In this document: positions 48,341 to 58,846 of the stretch, piece by piece
Position numbering within the stretch: the first letter of the stretch is position 1
How the letters are laid out: each line of letters starts with the position of its first letter
From: Alternaria dauci
Lineage: Eukaryota > Ascomycota > Dothideomycetes > Pleosporales > Pleosporaceae
NCBI RefSeq assembly: GCF_042100115.1
Contig: NC_091280.1
Location: 682,001-746,000, forward strand
DNA: 64,000 nt
Direction of reading: 5' to 3'
The notes under the pieces: generated by a model
Told to the model about the DNA's origin: nothing
Database searches by the model: none
What the model saw: the letters and a program-made list of their open reading frames with translations, nothing else
Program-made: the position numbers and the translations under genes

Positions 48341-48939
48341 CCTACAGTAACTCTCTATTCTTGTGTTTCGCTAACACATTCTTCGCTTTCTCGTAGTGCA
48401 GCCGATGCGGCACGGGCGTTGCCGCGTCTCGCTCTTCGGCCTTAGGGAACTCCGATATGTATCAAGATTCGTCTGATCAGCAGCATCCCTATAGTCCACA
48501 CGTAGTCATCGTGCTAGAGCTTATTTTGATGATTACTCAATTTATCTTTTGTCAGCACAAACAGCCTTACCGTTTACTCGTCGCTGCATTACATACGGCG
48601 CAAGTCTCAACGCTTAGGAAGTCATTCGACATCTTGTGTGGAATTTTCTGAGATAGGATCAGCAAACATGCATCGTCCGGACACGGTAGTGATTACTGAA
48701 ACTGACTGGGATCATGTTTACGCTTTTCAATCACAATCATTTCGAGGTATCAATCGATCACTGTTGGAACATGTCGGACGAAGGGCCGGACGATGTAGTC
48801 TGCGAGCGCGAGCTAGAATATAGACGCGAAAGTATAAAGCAGACGTCCACAGCGTTCAAGTTCGACTTCAATCCAATCCAGCTCTTCAACCGTTTCCTCA
48901 GCTTCTACCTAAAACCCTATACATCTCGACTGAAACACC
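48341..48939. other. Right boundary of the AT-rich island and 5' flank of the GST gene
   Basis: Base composition returns to normal between about 48,290 and 48,360. Short open frames here show no family resemblance. The last 100 bases hold a C/T-rich leader before the GST start. Confidence 0.6.
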
Positions 48940-49781
48940 ATGGCGTCTCTCGTGCCCATCAAAATCTACGGCAAAACTGGTACTACACTCCTCTGAACCC
49001 AAATCCCTCCTAACCTTCCTGTCAGGTCCTAACCCACCCAAAATTGCTATGACAGTCAGGGAACTCGGCCTCCCCCACGAGATCATCTATGTAGATTACG
49101 CCGTCGTCAAAACCCCTGAATACACTTCCATGAATCCCAATGGCCGCCTCCCCATCATCCAAGACCCAAACACTGGTCTTACTGTGTGGGAGTCTGGCGC
49201 GATTATTGAGTACTTGTTGGAAAACTACGATAAAGACAACAAGTTGGGATTCCCTAAAGGGAGTAAGGAGGCGTGGGAGGCCAAGATGTGGTTGTTCTTT
49301 CAAGGTATGCGGCTAATCGTTCGATGACACCTATGTGGTAAGTGTGGATAGCTGAGCTATAGATCTAGTGAGCGGCCAAGGCCCATACTACGGCCAAGCG
49401 CACTACTTCACCAAGAAGCACCACGAACCGCTCGCCTTCCCCATCGAGCGCTACACTACCGAGATTAAGCGTATCACCTCTGTCTTGGAGGACCACTTGA
49501 AGCAGCAGCCGAAGGGTGAAGACGGGCCTTGGTTGGTGGGTGGCAAGTTCTCGTATGCGGATCTGGCCTTTGTGCCGTGGCAGTATATGACCTATGATGT
49601 GAGTTTACCCTGATCTGGAACGAACATGAGAGGCGCATGCTGATGTTGCGGTTAGTGGTTAGCCGATTTTGTGGATCTCAAGGAATACACTATAGTCGCT
49701 GATTGGATTGCGAGGGCTATGAAGAGGGAGGCGATTGGTCTGGTTATGCCGGGCGCGATGACGCCCTACACAGGGAAATAG
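48940..49781 (+). CDS. Glutathione S-transferase (ure2-like/GstA type), four exons
   Basis: Exons 48940-48979, 49026-49304, 49369-49598 and 49656-49781 join to 224 residues. The N-terminal thioredoxin-like domain shows KIYGKTGPNPPKIAMTVREL, the cis-proline motif NPNGRLPIIQDP and the glutathione-binding VWESGAIIEYLLENYD. The helical C-terminal domain includes GPYYGQAHYF, PWLVGGKFSYADLAFVPW and a closing IVADWIARAMKREAI. All four exons are needed; introns of 46, 64 and 57 bp carry good donors, and the first has a CTAAC branch site. The enzyme conjugates glutathione to electrophiles or reduces peroxides in the cytosol. It is the first gene right of the AT-rich island. Subclass is from general resemblance. 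Confidence 0.9.
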
Positions 49782-50621
49782 ACTCACAGTGCCCCTGGCA
49801 TGGTGCATTCTGCCATGTGTCAGCCTCGTAGATCTTTGTTCGATGAACGCAATGTCAGAACCTATCGGAGATTATTGTGCCATTCCATATCTTTGCACCT
49901 CCACGCTACGCGCCACGGTCCGGAAGCAGTACAGGTACTGGGCTAGGCAAATAAAGCCACACAACGAATCAGCCGTCTCACAAAGCACGGCAAATCACTA
50001 GTGCCATACAAACCAGGCGTCCTCAAAAGACTCAAGGGCAATTCCACACACTCGTCGTCGTTAGACGGGTAGAACGCTTATGTTTTGCTACTTGCCAAAA
50101 CAACACAGCTTGGGCTCGCTTGACATACACTACGGCAGCTGCACATAGAATGTGGAGTATCAAACAGTGAGACCGCGTGTTTCAATAACACGATGCGCCC
50201 CTGCGTCCAAAGCACGACCGTTTGTTAACAGCTTTCGCACGCCCCATTTTCGTATCGCCACCTCTGCACTCATCGGCTGCATCTCTCAAGACCGAGTTTC
50301 TTGGTTGCGCAACCGCAGATTCCCCCCGTGTAGGCATGCTGCCGCTTTTCAACTTTGGAGCCTGCTATGTGCTGATGTGTGAAAAGAATGATCGGACGCG
50401 TCAGGGCGCCGTGACTCGCTGAGTCGGTCCGGATGGCGACGTGTAAGCTGACCTGGAGATTGCTGACTTTGATACAATGTGTGAGCGAGAATCCAGGCAG
50501 GCCGGGTTCCTCGAGGTGAGATAAAGTGAGCCATTTACCTGGCATTCTTCAACTGGACTTTTCCTTCTTCCGCCCGCTGAACAGTCTGACCCTCCCTCTG
50601 CACCAACCTCTTTTGACGACT
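49782..50621. other. Intergenic
   Basis: About 840 bases with normal composition and no supportable gene. A CT-rich leader precedes the next start at 50,622. Confidence 0.5.
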
Positions 50622-52167
50622 ATGAAGAATCTTTGGCTGGTGACCGTACTCACGGCCGCGTCTGCTACGAGGGCCTCGAACACCACATTTCTACAATGTC
50701 TAGAAGCGACTCTCGGCAACGACACCAACCTTTACTCTCTACCGCAAGACCCTCTGTTCTTGAAGGGAGACGTGACACCATACAATCTGAATTACCTCAC
50801 CATCCCGGCCGCAATCGTATCTCCAAGAACATAGCAGCAAGTATCGGGGGCCGTCAAGTGCGCGCATACTGCAAGAGTCGCAGTACAAGCGCGCAGTGGA
50901 GGCCATAGTTACGCCAATTATGGTAGGGCAGAGTGCAGGAACAAGGTTCGTGGTCTTGAACTCGCTGACAACGGCGTCGTATGTAGGACTAGGAGGGTTC
51001 AATGGCTCATTGGTTGTGGATATGAAGAATATGAGAGCCTTCAGTTACAACGAAGCTGATCACACGGTTACCTTTGGCCCAGTACGTTGCATCCCAAACA
51101 CTGTGGACACGAAGGATCTTTTGCTGTTTCTTCCGCTGACTTCAACGCCTGGTATAGGGAAATCTGCTCGGAAATCTCTCGCAAAAACTACAACCCCTCG
51201 GCCGAGTGATGGCATACGGCGAAGTGGGCGTCATCGGCTCAGGTGGCCACATGACGATTGGCGGTCTCGGGACACTCAGTCGCCAGCTCGGGCTTGCAGC
51301 CGATCAGATTCTGTCAGTGCAGTGCGTCGTCGCGAACGGTTCTATTGTGACAGCTAGCGCAAGCACAAACCCCGACTTGTTCTTCGCTATCCGAGGCGCT
51401 GGTTTCTCTTTCGCCATTGTTACAGAGTTCACCATGAATACTGCGCAGGCGCCGCCAGAGATTACCCAGTATACGTACACTATCACGGCCGAGGACACGA
51501 ACTCTTTTGCAAGCACGTTTCAGCGTTGGCAGGAGTTTGTCATACAGCCCAATCTCAGCCGCCAATTCTCCAGCACTGTCACTCTTAGCCAAGGCTCCAT
51601 GGTTATCAACGGCATCTTCTATGGGCCGCGAAGTGACTTTGATGCGCTGAACAGCCTGATGCCGCTCTGACAGCTGCGGGCAGCTTCCCCATCCGCTTCT
51701 ACGCCAAGAGTGTCAAGACGACGAACCAGACAATCATGTCGAAGGATACCATTCAAGAGATGTTCTCGTACATCAACGCAACCGAGAAGGGATCACCCGT
51801 GTGGCTCGTCATCTGGGATCTTCAAGGTGGCGCCATTTCCGATGTGTCTCAGACGGCTACCGCGTACTGGCACCGTGATGCGCTCTACTTTATGCAGAGC
51901 TACGTCGTCAGTTTTAGCGAGTCCGTCAGCGATGCCTCTAAGAGCTTCTTGGCCGGCCTCAACCTCTTGGTGCAGGACGGAACGGGGGCAGATCAAAGTG
52001 CGTACCCAGGCTATGTCGACCCTGAGCTTGCGGATCCACAGCGGTCGTACTGGGGCTGCAATGTGCCTCGCTTGCAAAAGATCAAGGCGGCACTCGATCC
52101 TGATAACGTCTTCCACAATCCCCAGACTGTGTCGACTGTCTACAATGCTTCGATATGCCCGCATTAA
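50622..52167 (+). pseudogene. FAD-linked oxidoreductase (berberine-bridge-enzyme family) pseudogene
   Basis: Exons 50622-50922, 50987-51081 and 51158-52167 give a secreted BBE-type oxidase. A signal peptide (MKNLWLVTVLTAASATRA) precedes the FAD-binding PCMH domain, with SGGHSYANYG (His for flavin attachment, joined by intron 1 to LGGFNGSLVVDMKNM) and MAYGEVGVIGSGGHMTIGGL. The BBE C-terminus is YPGYVDPELADP...YWGCNVPRL...ALDPDNVFHNPQT. Two lesions break it: a TAG at 50,832-50,834 inside AIVSPRTxQQVSGAVKCA, and a one-base frameshift shortly before 51,661, after which the frame ends (LNSLMPL, stop at 51,668) while homology goes on in another frame (TAAGSFPIRFYAKS). Both introns keep good signals, so decay looks recent. 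Such oxidases act in secondary metabolism or on sugars; the substrate is unknown. A sequencing error could explain the frameshift but not easily both. Confidence 0.8.
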
Positions 52168-52998
52168 CAGTCCTCTTAGTTAGAGTTCTCCGCACAAAGC
52201 ACTAGGAATCGGAAGTGGAGCTGATACATTAGTTGTACATGGATATTAGTTCTCCGTTCTCTCGTGTTTCCTTCTCGTGAGCTTTCGCAGGTCCTTACCA
52301 ATCGTGTTGGCGCTGATGAGTATGCATGCGCCTGTTATCAAAGCAAGTCGTTTCGATGTGTCGAATGCCTTTGGTTGTTGTGTTGCAGTATCGGCTTCGC
52401 CAGCCGTGGACAGTTCCACCACGTCTCAACGCGCTAAAGCACCCAAGCGGCAGCGAAATCCCGCCGTGCACTGCTTAGCTGTATCAAGGCTGCACGCCCA
52501 GCAGGCCTAACGCGTGCCAACCAATAACAAGCTCAGACGATCGACGCGGCACAGGCGCACGTCTCGGCTGGCACTCGTTGCGCCTGTCCTCTTTCACTAT
52601 CGCGATAGGGCTCGTTGCCATTTGTGCCTTGCTACTGGAGCCGCTTAGGGAAGGCAAGATGGACTTGCGGCAGAGCAGGCGTCATGGTGCTTGCCCGATA
52701 CGCGAGGGACATTGGAAGGATTCACGCCTTGGTTCGCGCGTTTGTTTGTGTCGACTAGACGGGTGTTTGTCGTCTTCTTTTTCTCCACCACTTCACCTTC
52801 GTTGCACTTTCTGTCTCGACGGCACAGTCCTTCACCCGTTTCCCGCCGGCTCGATTTCCGTTTGCTGTGCGCTTGTGGCCAAGTACCGTAGTGCAGTTGC
52901 TCAACATTCGCTCAAAGTTATCGCGACACATTTTCTGTTGCGACCACACCCGAGTATCCAGACGACCAAAGCCATCACCTGTCGCAGCACTGTATAGC
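52168..52998. other. Intergenic, promoter side of the GH72 gene
   Basis: About 830 bases with no gene I can support. Pyrimidine-rich stretches (for example CTTCTTTTTCTCC near 52,775) lie upstream of the GH72 start, as in strongly expressed fungal genes. Confidence 0.5.
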
Positions 52999-54638
52999 AT
53001 GGTTCAGTTCCTGTCGCTGGGCCTACTGGCCAGCTTGAGTGCCATTGCGTTGGCTATTCCTACCATTGAGGTCAAGGGCTCCAAGTTTTTCACCAGCGAG
53101 GGCAATCAGTTCTTCGTCAAGGGTGCGTACATCAGCTCATAACAAGGGAGACAGCTACTGACCAACGCGGGCAGGTATCGCGTACCAACTGGTACCCGAC
53201 GATCCTCTCATCGACGCGACGCAATGTGGTCTCGACTCTGCACTCATGAAGACCATCGGCGCCAACTCGATTCGCGTTTACCATGTGGATCCTGATGCCG
53301 ATCACACCGATTGCATGAAGACATTCGCCGACGCTGGAAGTACGTAATCGGCCATGTGAGAACAAGTCCGTCTTGACCAAGTTGTACTGGGAGCAGTGTA
53401 CGCCTTTGGGGTACATTTCGCTTCCAGCTACAACTTGGACATGATAGGCTTTCCAAACTCAACTGGCGCAAAACAAGAGCCTTGCAAACTCGAGCCCCAC
53501 CAGCTGTACCATGGCTAACCCGTCTCTCCTAGTCTACATCTGGGTCGACCTTGATACCTTCGATACTCAAGTCGAGCAAAACACTCCTCGCTGGGAGACT
53601 GATCAACGCGACGCCTTCGCCAAAGTCATGGATGAGTTCCATCAATACGACAATGTAGCTGGCTTCTTCATTGGTAACGAGGCTATTACCACTGCCAATG
53701 GCTCTGTCACTGCTCCTTACATCAAGGCCGCTGCCCGGGACATGAAAGCCTACCGCGACGAGAAGGGCTATCGGAGTATTCCCATTGGGTACTCAGCTGC
53801 CGACATCGCGTCCCTCCGGCCTATGCTTCAAAACTACTTGGCCTGTGGTAGCAATGCCGCTGAGCGCTTGGACTTCTTCAGCCTGAACGCTTACTCTTGG
53901 TGCGGACAGAGTACCTACCAACAGTCGGGCTACGACCAGCTGGAGAAGAACTCCAAGGAATTACACATCCCAATATTCATGTCGGAAACGGGTTGCAACA
54001 CTGTGAAGCCCCGCGACTTCAAGGATCAGGAGGCGCTGTTTGGAGAAATGTCCGATGTCTGGTCGGGTAGCATCATTTATGAATGGATTGAGGAGCAAAA
54101 TAACTATGGGCTCATCAGCTATGGCCCTCACGTCGACCCGGCTAGTCCTTCTGCACCGCCGGATGGCTTTCCCCGCTCAGGTATGTTCTGTGTGGCGCAC
54201 TTGTTGTTTGCACCTTGACTGACAGCTTCCGCAGGAACGCCTATCCCCGTTGAACCTGACTTCCCCAACCTCTCTGCCGTGTGGGCAACACTAAACCCGA
54301 CGGGCGTAAAGGCTTCGGAATACAACCCCACAAACTCACCTATTGCATGCCCAGACTATACCGCATCGGCCTGGGAAGTTGTACCCACGTCGCCACTTCC
54401 CACACTAGGCCAGAAGCATGACTTCAGCGGAACTGCTACATCAGCGGGCTTCAGCGCAACGGCGACGGGAAGTTCTGGTGCGGAAGAGTCTGGCTCTACA
54501 GGATCTGGGTCTGGGTCTGGTGGTGCGGAAACGTCTGCGCCTCCCTCCACTGGCGCTGCGGCGGACGGCCTAGGTGAGCAACTCAAGGGCGTAGCTGCTC
54601 TTTTCGGGGGTGTCATTGCCATCTTCGCCTGGCTCTGA
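52999..54638 (+). CDS. GPI-anchored beta-1,3-glucanosyltransferase (GH72, Gas/Gel family)
   Basis: Exons 52999-53122, 53175-53339, 53533-54180 and 54235-54638 join to 446 residues. A signal peptide (MVQFLSLGLLASLSAIALA) is followed by the GH72 domain: EVKGSKFFTSEGNQFFVKGI, IRVYHVDPDADHTDCM, YIWVDLDTF. The acid/base is E146 in FFIGNEA and the nucleophile E248 in MSETGCN; the spacing of 102 matches Gas/Gel enzymes. After about residue 350 come a Ser/Gly-rich linker and a C-terminal hydrophobic tail (VAALFGGVIAIFAWL) that fits a GPI-anchor signal. No X8/CBM43 module is present, so it belongs to the Gas group without it. It cuts and rejoins beta-1,3-glucan chains in the cell wall. The second intron, at 193 bp, is longer than the others in this window. 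Confidence 0.93.
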
Positions 54639-55245
54639 ACGCGTCACGTATCGTGTCTATGCATCTTTCCACACTGCTTTGATGTGAGAAAGTAGCATCT
54701 CCTACCAAAGCATACGTCCAATGCTCGGTTTTAAGTTTCTTTGTACATATCTTGAACCACAGATTATCGGTACGATGTGACATGTACAGCATGGGATGAT
54801 GGAGGGAAGAAAAATAATGTTCAGCACTGTATCAAGCACTGCCCGTGGCCCAAACATAAATGAGGCAACACGAGACATTAGCAGGCCCAGCATCTCACAA
54901 TCTCAAATGGAAGCATGTCAACAGTCGGCAAAGGTGATGCAGATGGTCATGGTGCAAGGTTCGCATTGAAGGACTGGGCGCCAATTAAGTACAACCCGAT
55001 CGCCAGCACAGGGCCTTCCCCCATACCTCAGAGAAGTATGGATATCTTTCCCTCATAAGCGCGCAGCATTGATCATATCCCTCAAGACGTCCCTTTCCAC
55101 TAAAGGCATGGTATTCTCTTGAGTTGATGTCAAATGGTCTCATTGTTTTTTCCTTTTCCGTTCCCTACTCCTACGCCGACATGCCAGTGGTTGTCAAAGA
55201 CAGGGTATGTAAGAGAAGAATTGACGAAGATGCTCAAGATGATAT
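54639..55245. other. Convergent 3' flanks
   Basis: Region between the stop of the GH72 gene (+) and the stop of the S0 gene (-). It should hold both transcription ends. No gene seen. Confidence 0.5.
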
Positions 55246-56289
55246 CTACCACTGGGTAGTGGTGGCAGGGGCAGCGGTCTCAGCACCCCAGCCCTCGTTG
55301 CCAGTCTGGGCCTCGCCAGAGGCAGCCCAGTCGGCGGTGTCAGCGTCCCAGCTGGTGCCGGGGGCAGCGGCGGCCTGAGCAGTGAAAGCACCAGCAGATG
55401 CGCCGGAGACCTCCCACTCGCTTGTGAAGCCATCAGCGACGGCACCAGGGCCAACCTCGTCGGCGCCAGGAACCTTGGCCTCCTCAACACCAGCGCTGTC
55501 CTTGTTCTCCTCAGCCTCGGGGTCGCGGTAGAAGTACAAGTCAGTCATGACGTCCCACTCGGTCTCGCGGTTGGCGAGGGTGCCGCGGAGGCGGAGGACC
55601 TCACGGGCAAGCATCCACCAGATCAAACCAATGGCGTGGCGACCCTTGTTGTTGGTGGGAATGGCAACATCGACGTACTCGGTTGGTGAATCTCCGTCAC
55701 AGAGGGCCTGTTGTATGTTAGTCCACGTGCTTCATTGTTGGATTCGGCGCGTTTCCATGCTTACAATGACGGGGATGTTGACGTAGGAGGCCTCCTTGAT
55801 GGCCTGGGCGTCTGTGCGGGGATCGGTGACGATAACCAGGCGGGGCTCCCTGAAGGAACGGGTGATGTAGTTGGTGAAGTTACCGGGGGTGAAACGACCA
55901 GCGATGGCGGTGGCACCGGTGTGCGACGCGAACTTGAGGACGGCACGCTGTCCATAGGGACGGGCAGAGATGACACAGACTACAAGGTGTCAGCCAGATT
56001 CCATCTTCGCAGACAGTCGCATCTTTCAAGATTATCAGTCTCGAATTGCGCGAGCAAACGTACTGTCGGCCGGGTTGTCAATGGCGACGATGATGCGCGC
56101 AGCAAGGACAATCTTCTCCCAGGTCTTGCCAATGTTCAGGACGTTGACACCGTCGGGCCTGGTCTTCCACAGGTACGGCTCCATGTGAACCTGGAGGTTC
56201 TTGCTGCCGAGGTGGCACTGCGCAGCCAGGAGCATCTCAATGTCCTGCTGGGTTGGGTTGAAGATGGCGGGAAGGTTGGAAGGAGCCAT
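55246..56289 (-). CDS. rps0: 40S ribosomal protein S0 (uS2), three exons
   Basis: Exons 56289-56064, 55979-55765 and 55707-55246 (minus strand) join to 300 residues. The protein starts [20 protein letters not shown] and has the uS2 signatures [75 protein letters not shown] text ([20 protein letters not shown]) and [20 protein letters not shown]. The C-terminal tail is acidic and rich in Ala/Trp ([20 protein letters not shown]), as in eukaryotic laminin-receptor-like S0 proteins. It sits in the small cytosolic ribosomal subunit and is needed for 18S rRNA maturation. The long plus-strand open frame over this gene is a codon-bias shadow. Introns are 84 and 57 bp. Confidence 0.96.
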
Positions 56290-56518
56290 TTTGACGGGTT
56301 GGCGCTGTACAAGCTGCGTGGTATAGAGAAGTTGTCGTGTTGCGTGCGAGGGAACTTTTGGTGGAGGGAGTTGATGCGAATTACCTGTGGGAACGGCTAT
56401 TCCCGAACGGGCATGGCATCCCAGTGCCGCCGGCATCGGCGAAACCAATCGCCGGTGATGGATCCGCAAAACATTCGAGGAAGGTGGTGGCAGCGGGTGC
56501 ATGTGTGTGTAGCCAGCA
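56290..56518. promoter_or_regulatory. Divergent promoter shared by cytosolic S0 and mitochondrial uS15m genes
   Basis: Only 229 bases separate the two start codons on opposite strands, so the promoters must overlap. No TATA box is evident. Co-expression of the two ribosomal genes is inference. Confidence 0.6.
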
Positions 56519-57583
56519 ATGCCGCCGCGAATACCAGTTTTGTCGTGCCTGCGGGCGCCGACATGTACGTATCATCATCGGTCATCCCCCAAAGCCTTGC
56601 ACTAACACATTCCCCCAGTTTCAACCGTCACACACCAACTCTCCCTCCCAATTCGAACCTTTGCCTCTACGTCGCGAGTCCACGCCGAGTCAATCGAGCG
56701 ACAAAAGAAGCGCCTTGCCAATGACCCCTATATAGTCGCCCAGCGGAATCGAAAGAAGGCCGCCAACCTCACGCGCCGCGCTGAGCTTGAACAAGGCCGA
56801 GTTGCCAGTCTTGGAGATCCTGTCCGTGGCGTTTCCACACCGTTCGTGCAGTCGTTCGATACTGGCAAGCCGACGACGTACGAACAAGGCAAAAAGATAC
56901 CAAAGGACCGCCCCCACCTCAACTACGCTTTCGATCCCAAGACCGTTCACAAGCAGCTCCAGAAGAGCAAAGAGCTGGCTGTACCGCTGAGCGACCTTGG
57001 AAAGCAAGTCACACCCGCGCCTACCCAGTGGAGCGATGATATATATGGTGCAAACATCTTGGAGATTGAGAAATCGGCTGAGGAGATCGAAGAGCAAAAC
57101 AACAAAGATCATGCTCGAGCCGCCGAGGCCATCGCCCGTATAACCGCCCTCGAGAATGGGTCGAGTAAAGATCGTATGCGTGTAAACATCACACGTTGTG
57201 TCGAGACATTTGGGCGCCACAACACGGACAAGATATTCCCACCCAAGGCGCCATCGCTGACTCGGTCTGGTGCCGATGAAACGCGCGTCGTTCGCCCAGA
57301 GACCAATAAAGCCGCAGCCGCAAAGCGCGTCGGACCCGATACAGGCTCTTCCGAAGTTCAAATTGCCATTTTGACCGCCAAGATCAAGACCTTGGCAGAC
57401 TTCTTGCAGACAAGAGGAAAGGGCGACAAGCACAACAAGCGAAACCTGCGGTTACTGGTGCACAGGAGGCAGAAGCTGCTACAATATCTCAGGAGGAAGG
57501 AAAGAGGCGGCCCGAGATGGCAACACTGCATTGAAACCCTCGGGCTGACTGAGGGCACCTGGAGAGGCGAGATATCTCTGTGA
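56519..57583 (+). CDS. Mitochondrial small-subunit ribosomal protein uS15m (MRPS28-like)
   Basis: Exon 1 (56519-56564) and exon 2 (56619-57583) are joined across a 54 bp intron (GTACGT...CTAAC...CCCAG), giving 336 residues. The N-terminus [20 protein letters not shown], continuing [14 protein letters not shown], is an Arg/Ser-rich mitochondrial presequence; it appears only once the exons are joined. The body has charged helices ([20 protein letters not shown]). The S15 domain lies near the C-terminus: [48 protein letters not shown], the classic uS15 rRNA-binding signature. It binds the central domain of the mitoribosomal small rRNA. The long N-terminal extension is usual for fungal mitochondrial versions. 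Confidence 0.92.
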
Positions 57584-58077
57584 GAGCATAAAGATGCACA
57601 CATCGTACCTGTGGTTGGATCCTGTAGAACAACATTCTACTCTGTATGAACACAATGTTTTCGTTCCATCAGAGCGTCGATACCCACAGTCTGCTGTCAT
57701 GGGCGCCATTGCACAAATACATTATGAGTTTTTGAAGCTCCTTTTCCAGTAACCCATTCGAAAGCTAGGTGGGTCAGAATATACCAGGATTTGTTTAACG
57801 TCGGCATTGTTATCCTGTCTTAGCCGAGCCTAATCACATATCCTTGCATTCGGCTCATGGCTGGTAAGGGCGTTTTCACTCAAAGGATGGAGATAAAGGG
57901 CGTAATCACACCGAACCCATCACTGCAAGTCATGTTCTACTCGACAACATGACTGTTCAAAACCTGTGAAGCTGCTCAACTCAACAAGCCTCGCAACCAC
58001 TACGTTGCTGCAAACTGAATTCCGCACTCGAACCCCTTCGAGGCATTCTCTCTACCAAAACCAGAATAGTCCAAAGC
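57584..58077. other. Intergenic
   Basis: About 490 bases between two plus-strand genes; no gene, repeat or RNA seen. Confidence 0.5.
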
Positions 58078-58737
58078 ATGTCGACAAGGTCCCCGCCTGT
58101 GGCTGGCCCATGGTCTAGTAAACGACTGCACTACCGTGCTGTCCGTCCGAGCGACATATCTGTCTTCCATTCCATAAGCGCTGATTACTCTGGCTTCGCA
58201 AATAGCAATTTCAAAAATATCAAACTGCCCGGTACTTCGGATTCGGAATCGTTCATGAGAGGGTTACTCAACGACTGCCTCCTGGGTGCCATCATATGGC
58301 TGCCCCACCCAACAACAACAACACTGATGGATGACGAGGTACGATCGAAAGAGCTTGCACGACAAAGGAAAGATGGAGAAGTGGTTGATGAGCAACTTGG
58401 CACCGCCGTTGGTGAGATCCATATGCATGCGCTGCCACTGCACCAAAATCATCACCGTAACACCGAGATTGGACTCCATATCCTTCCGCCATACCAAGGA
58501 CAGGGGTATGGTTCCGAGGCCATTAATTGGGCGCTCGACTATGCTTTTAGACGCGCAGGTCTGCACCGAGTCAAAGTTCGAGCTTTTACCTACAACGAAG
58601 ATGCTATTCGACTGTATGAGAAGTTGGGGTTTGTGGTTGAAGGGAGGGAGAGGGAGTGCGTGTGGTATGAGGGCCAGTGGTGGGGTGTGGTAACCCTAGG
58701 TATGCTAGAGGGAGAATGGCAGAGATTGCGCAGCTGA
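58078..58737 (+). CDS. GNAT-family N-acetyltransferase (RimJ/RimL-like)
   Basis: A single exon of 219 codons. It opens with KRLHYRAVRPSDISVFHSIS, the beta1-alpha1 of GNAT folds, and has the acetyl-CoA loop LPPYQGQGYGSEAINWALDY, of the form Q/R-x-x-G-x-G/A, followed by HRVKVRAFTYNEDAIRLYEK and LGFVVEGRERECVWYEGQWW, typical of the RimJ/RimL group. Residues 75-120 hold a charged insert with a low-complexity TTTTL stretch. It transfers acetyl from acetyl-CoA to an amine; the acceptor cannot be read. No signal peptide, so probably cytosolic. Its 3' end faces that of the GH2 gene, 109 bases away. Confidence 0.88.
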   Translation: MSTRSPPVAGPWSSKRLHYRAVRPSDISVFHSISADYSGFANSNFKNIKLPGTSDSESFMRGLLNDCLLGAIIWLPHPTTTTLMDDEVRSKELARQRKDGEVVDEQLGTAVGEIHMHALPLHQNHHRNTEIGLHILPPYQGQGYGSEAINWALDYAFRRAGLHRVKVRAFTYNEDAIRLYEKLGFVVEGRERECVWYEGQWWGVVTLGMLEGEWQRLRS

Positions 58738-58846
58738 GTAGCTGGGGGCTGCTGGCTCCCAGAAGTGCAAGTGTGGTTTATGAGTAACGGAGAACGACTG
58801 AAGGTTGAACCAGTTGCCGACAAGCTTTATAGATTCTCCTGTCTAC

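Noticed and set aside
48457..49013. Overlapping plus-strand frames upstream of the GST gene
   Set aside because: No motif or family resemblance, and they overlap the GST first exon in a different frame.
50817..50834. Reading the TAG at 50,832 as the end of an intron in the BBE gene
   Set aside because: The only nearby GT would make an 18 bp intron and remove conserved residues of the SPRT motif.
51622..51672. A mini-intron explaining the BBE frameshift (GTGACT...CTGACAG)
   Set aside because: It would be about 41 bp with a poor donor and would delete the residues SDFDALNSL, which look like normal family sequence; a frameshift is simpler.
55711..56724. 337-codon plus-strand frame antisense to the S0 gene
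   Set aside because: Shadow of the highly biased ribosomal-protein codons; the minus-strand exons match uS2 throughout.
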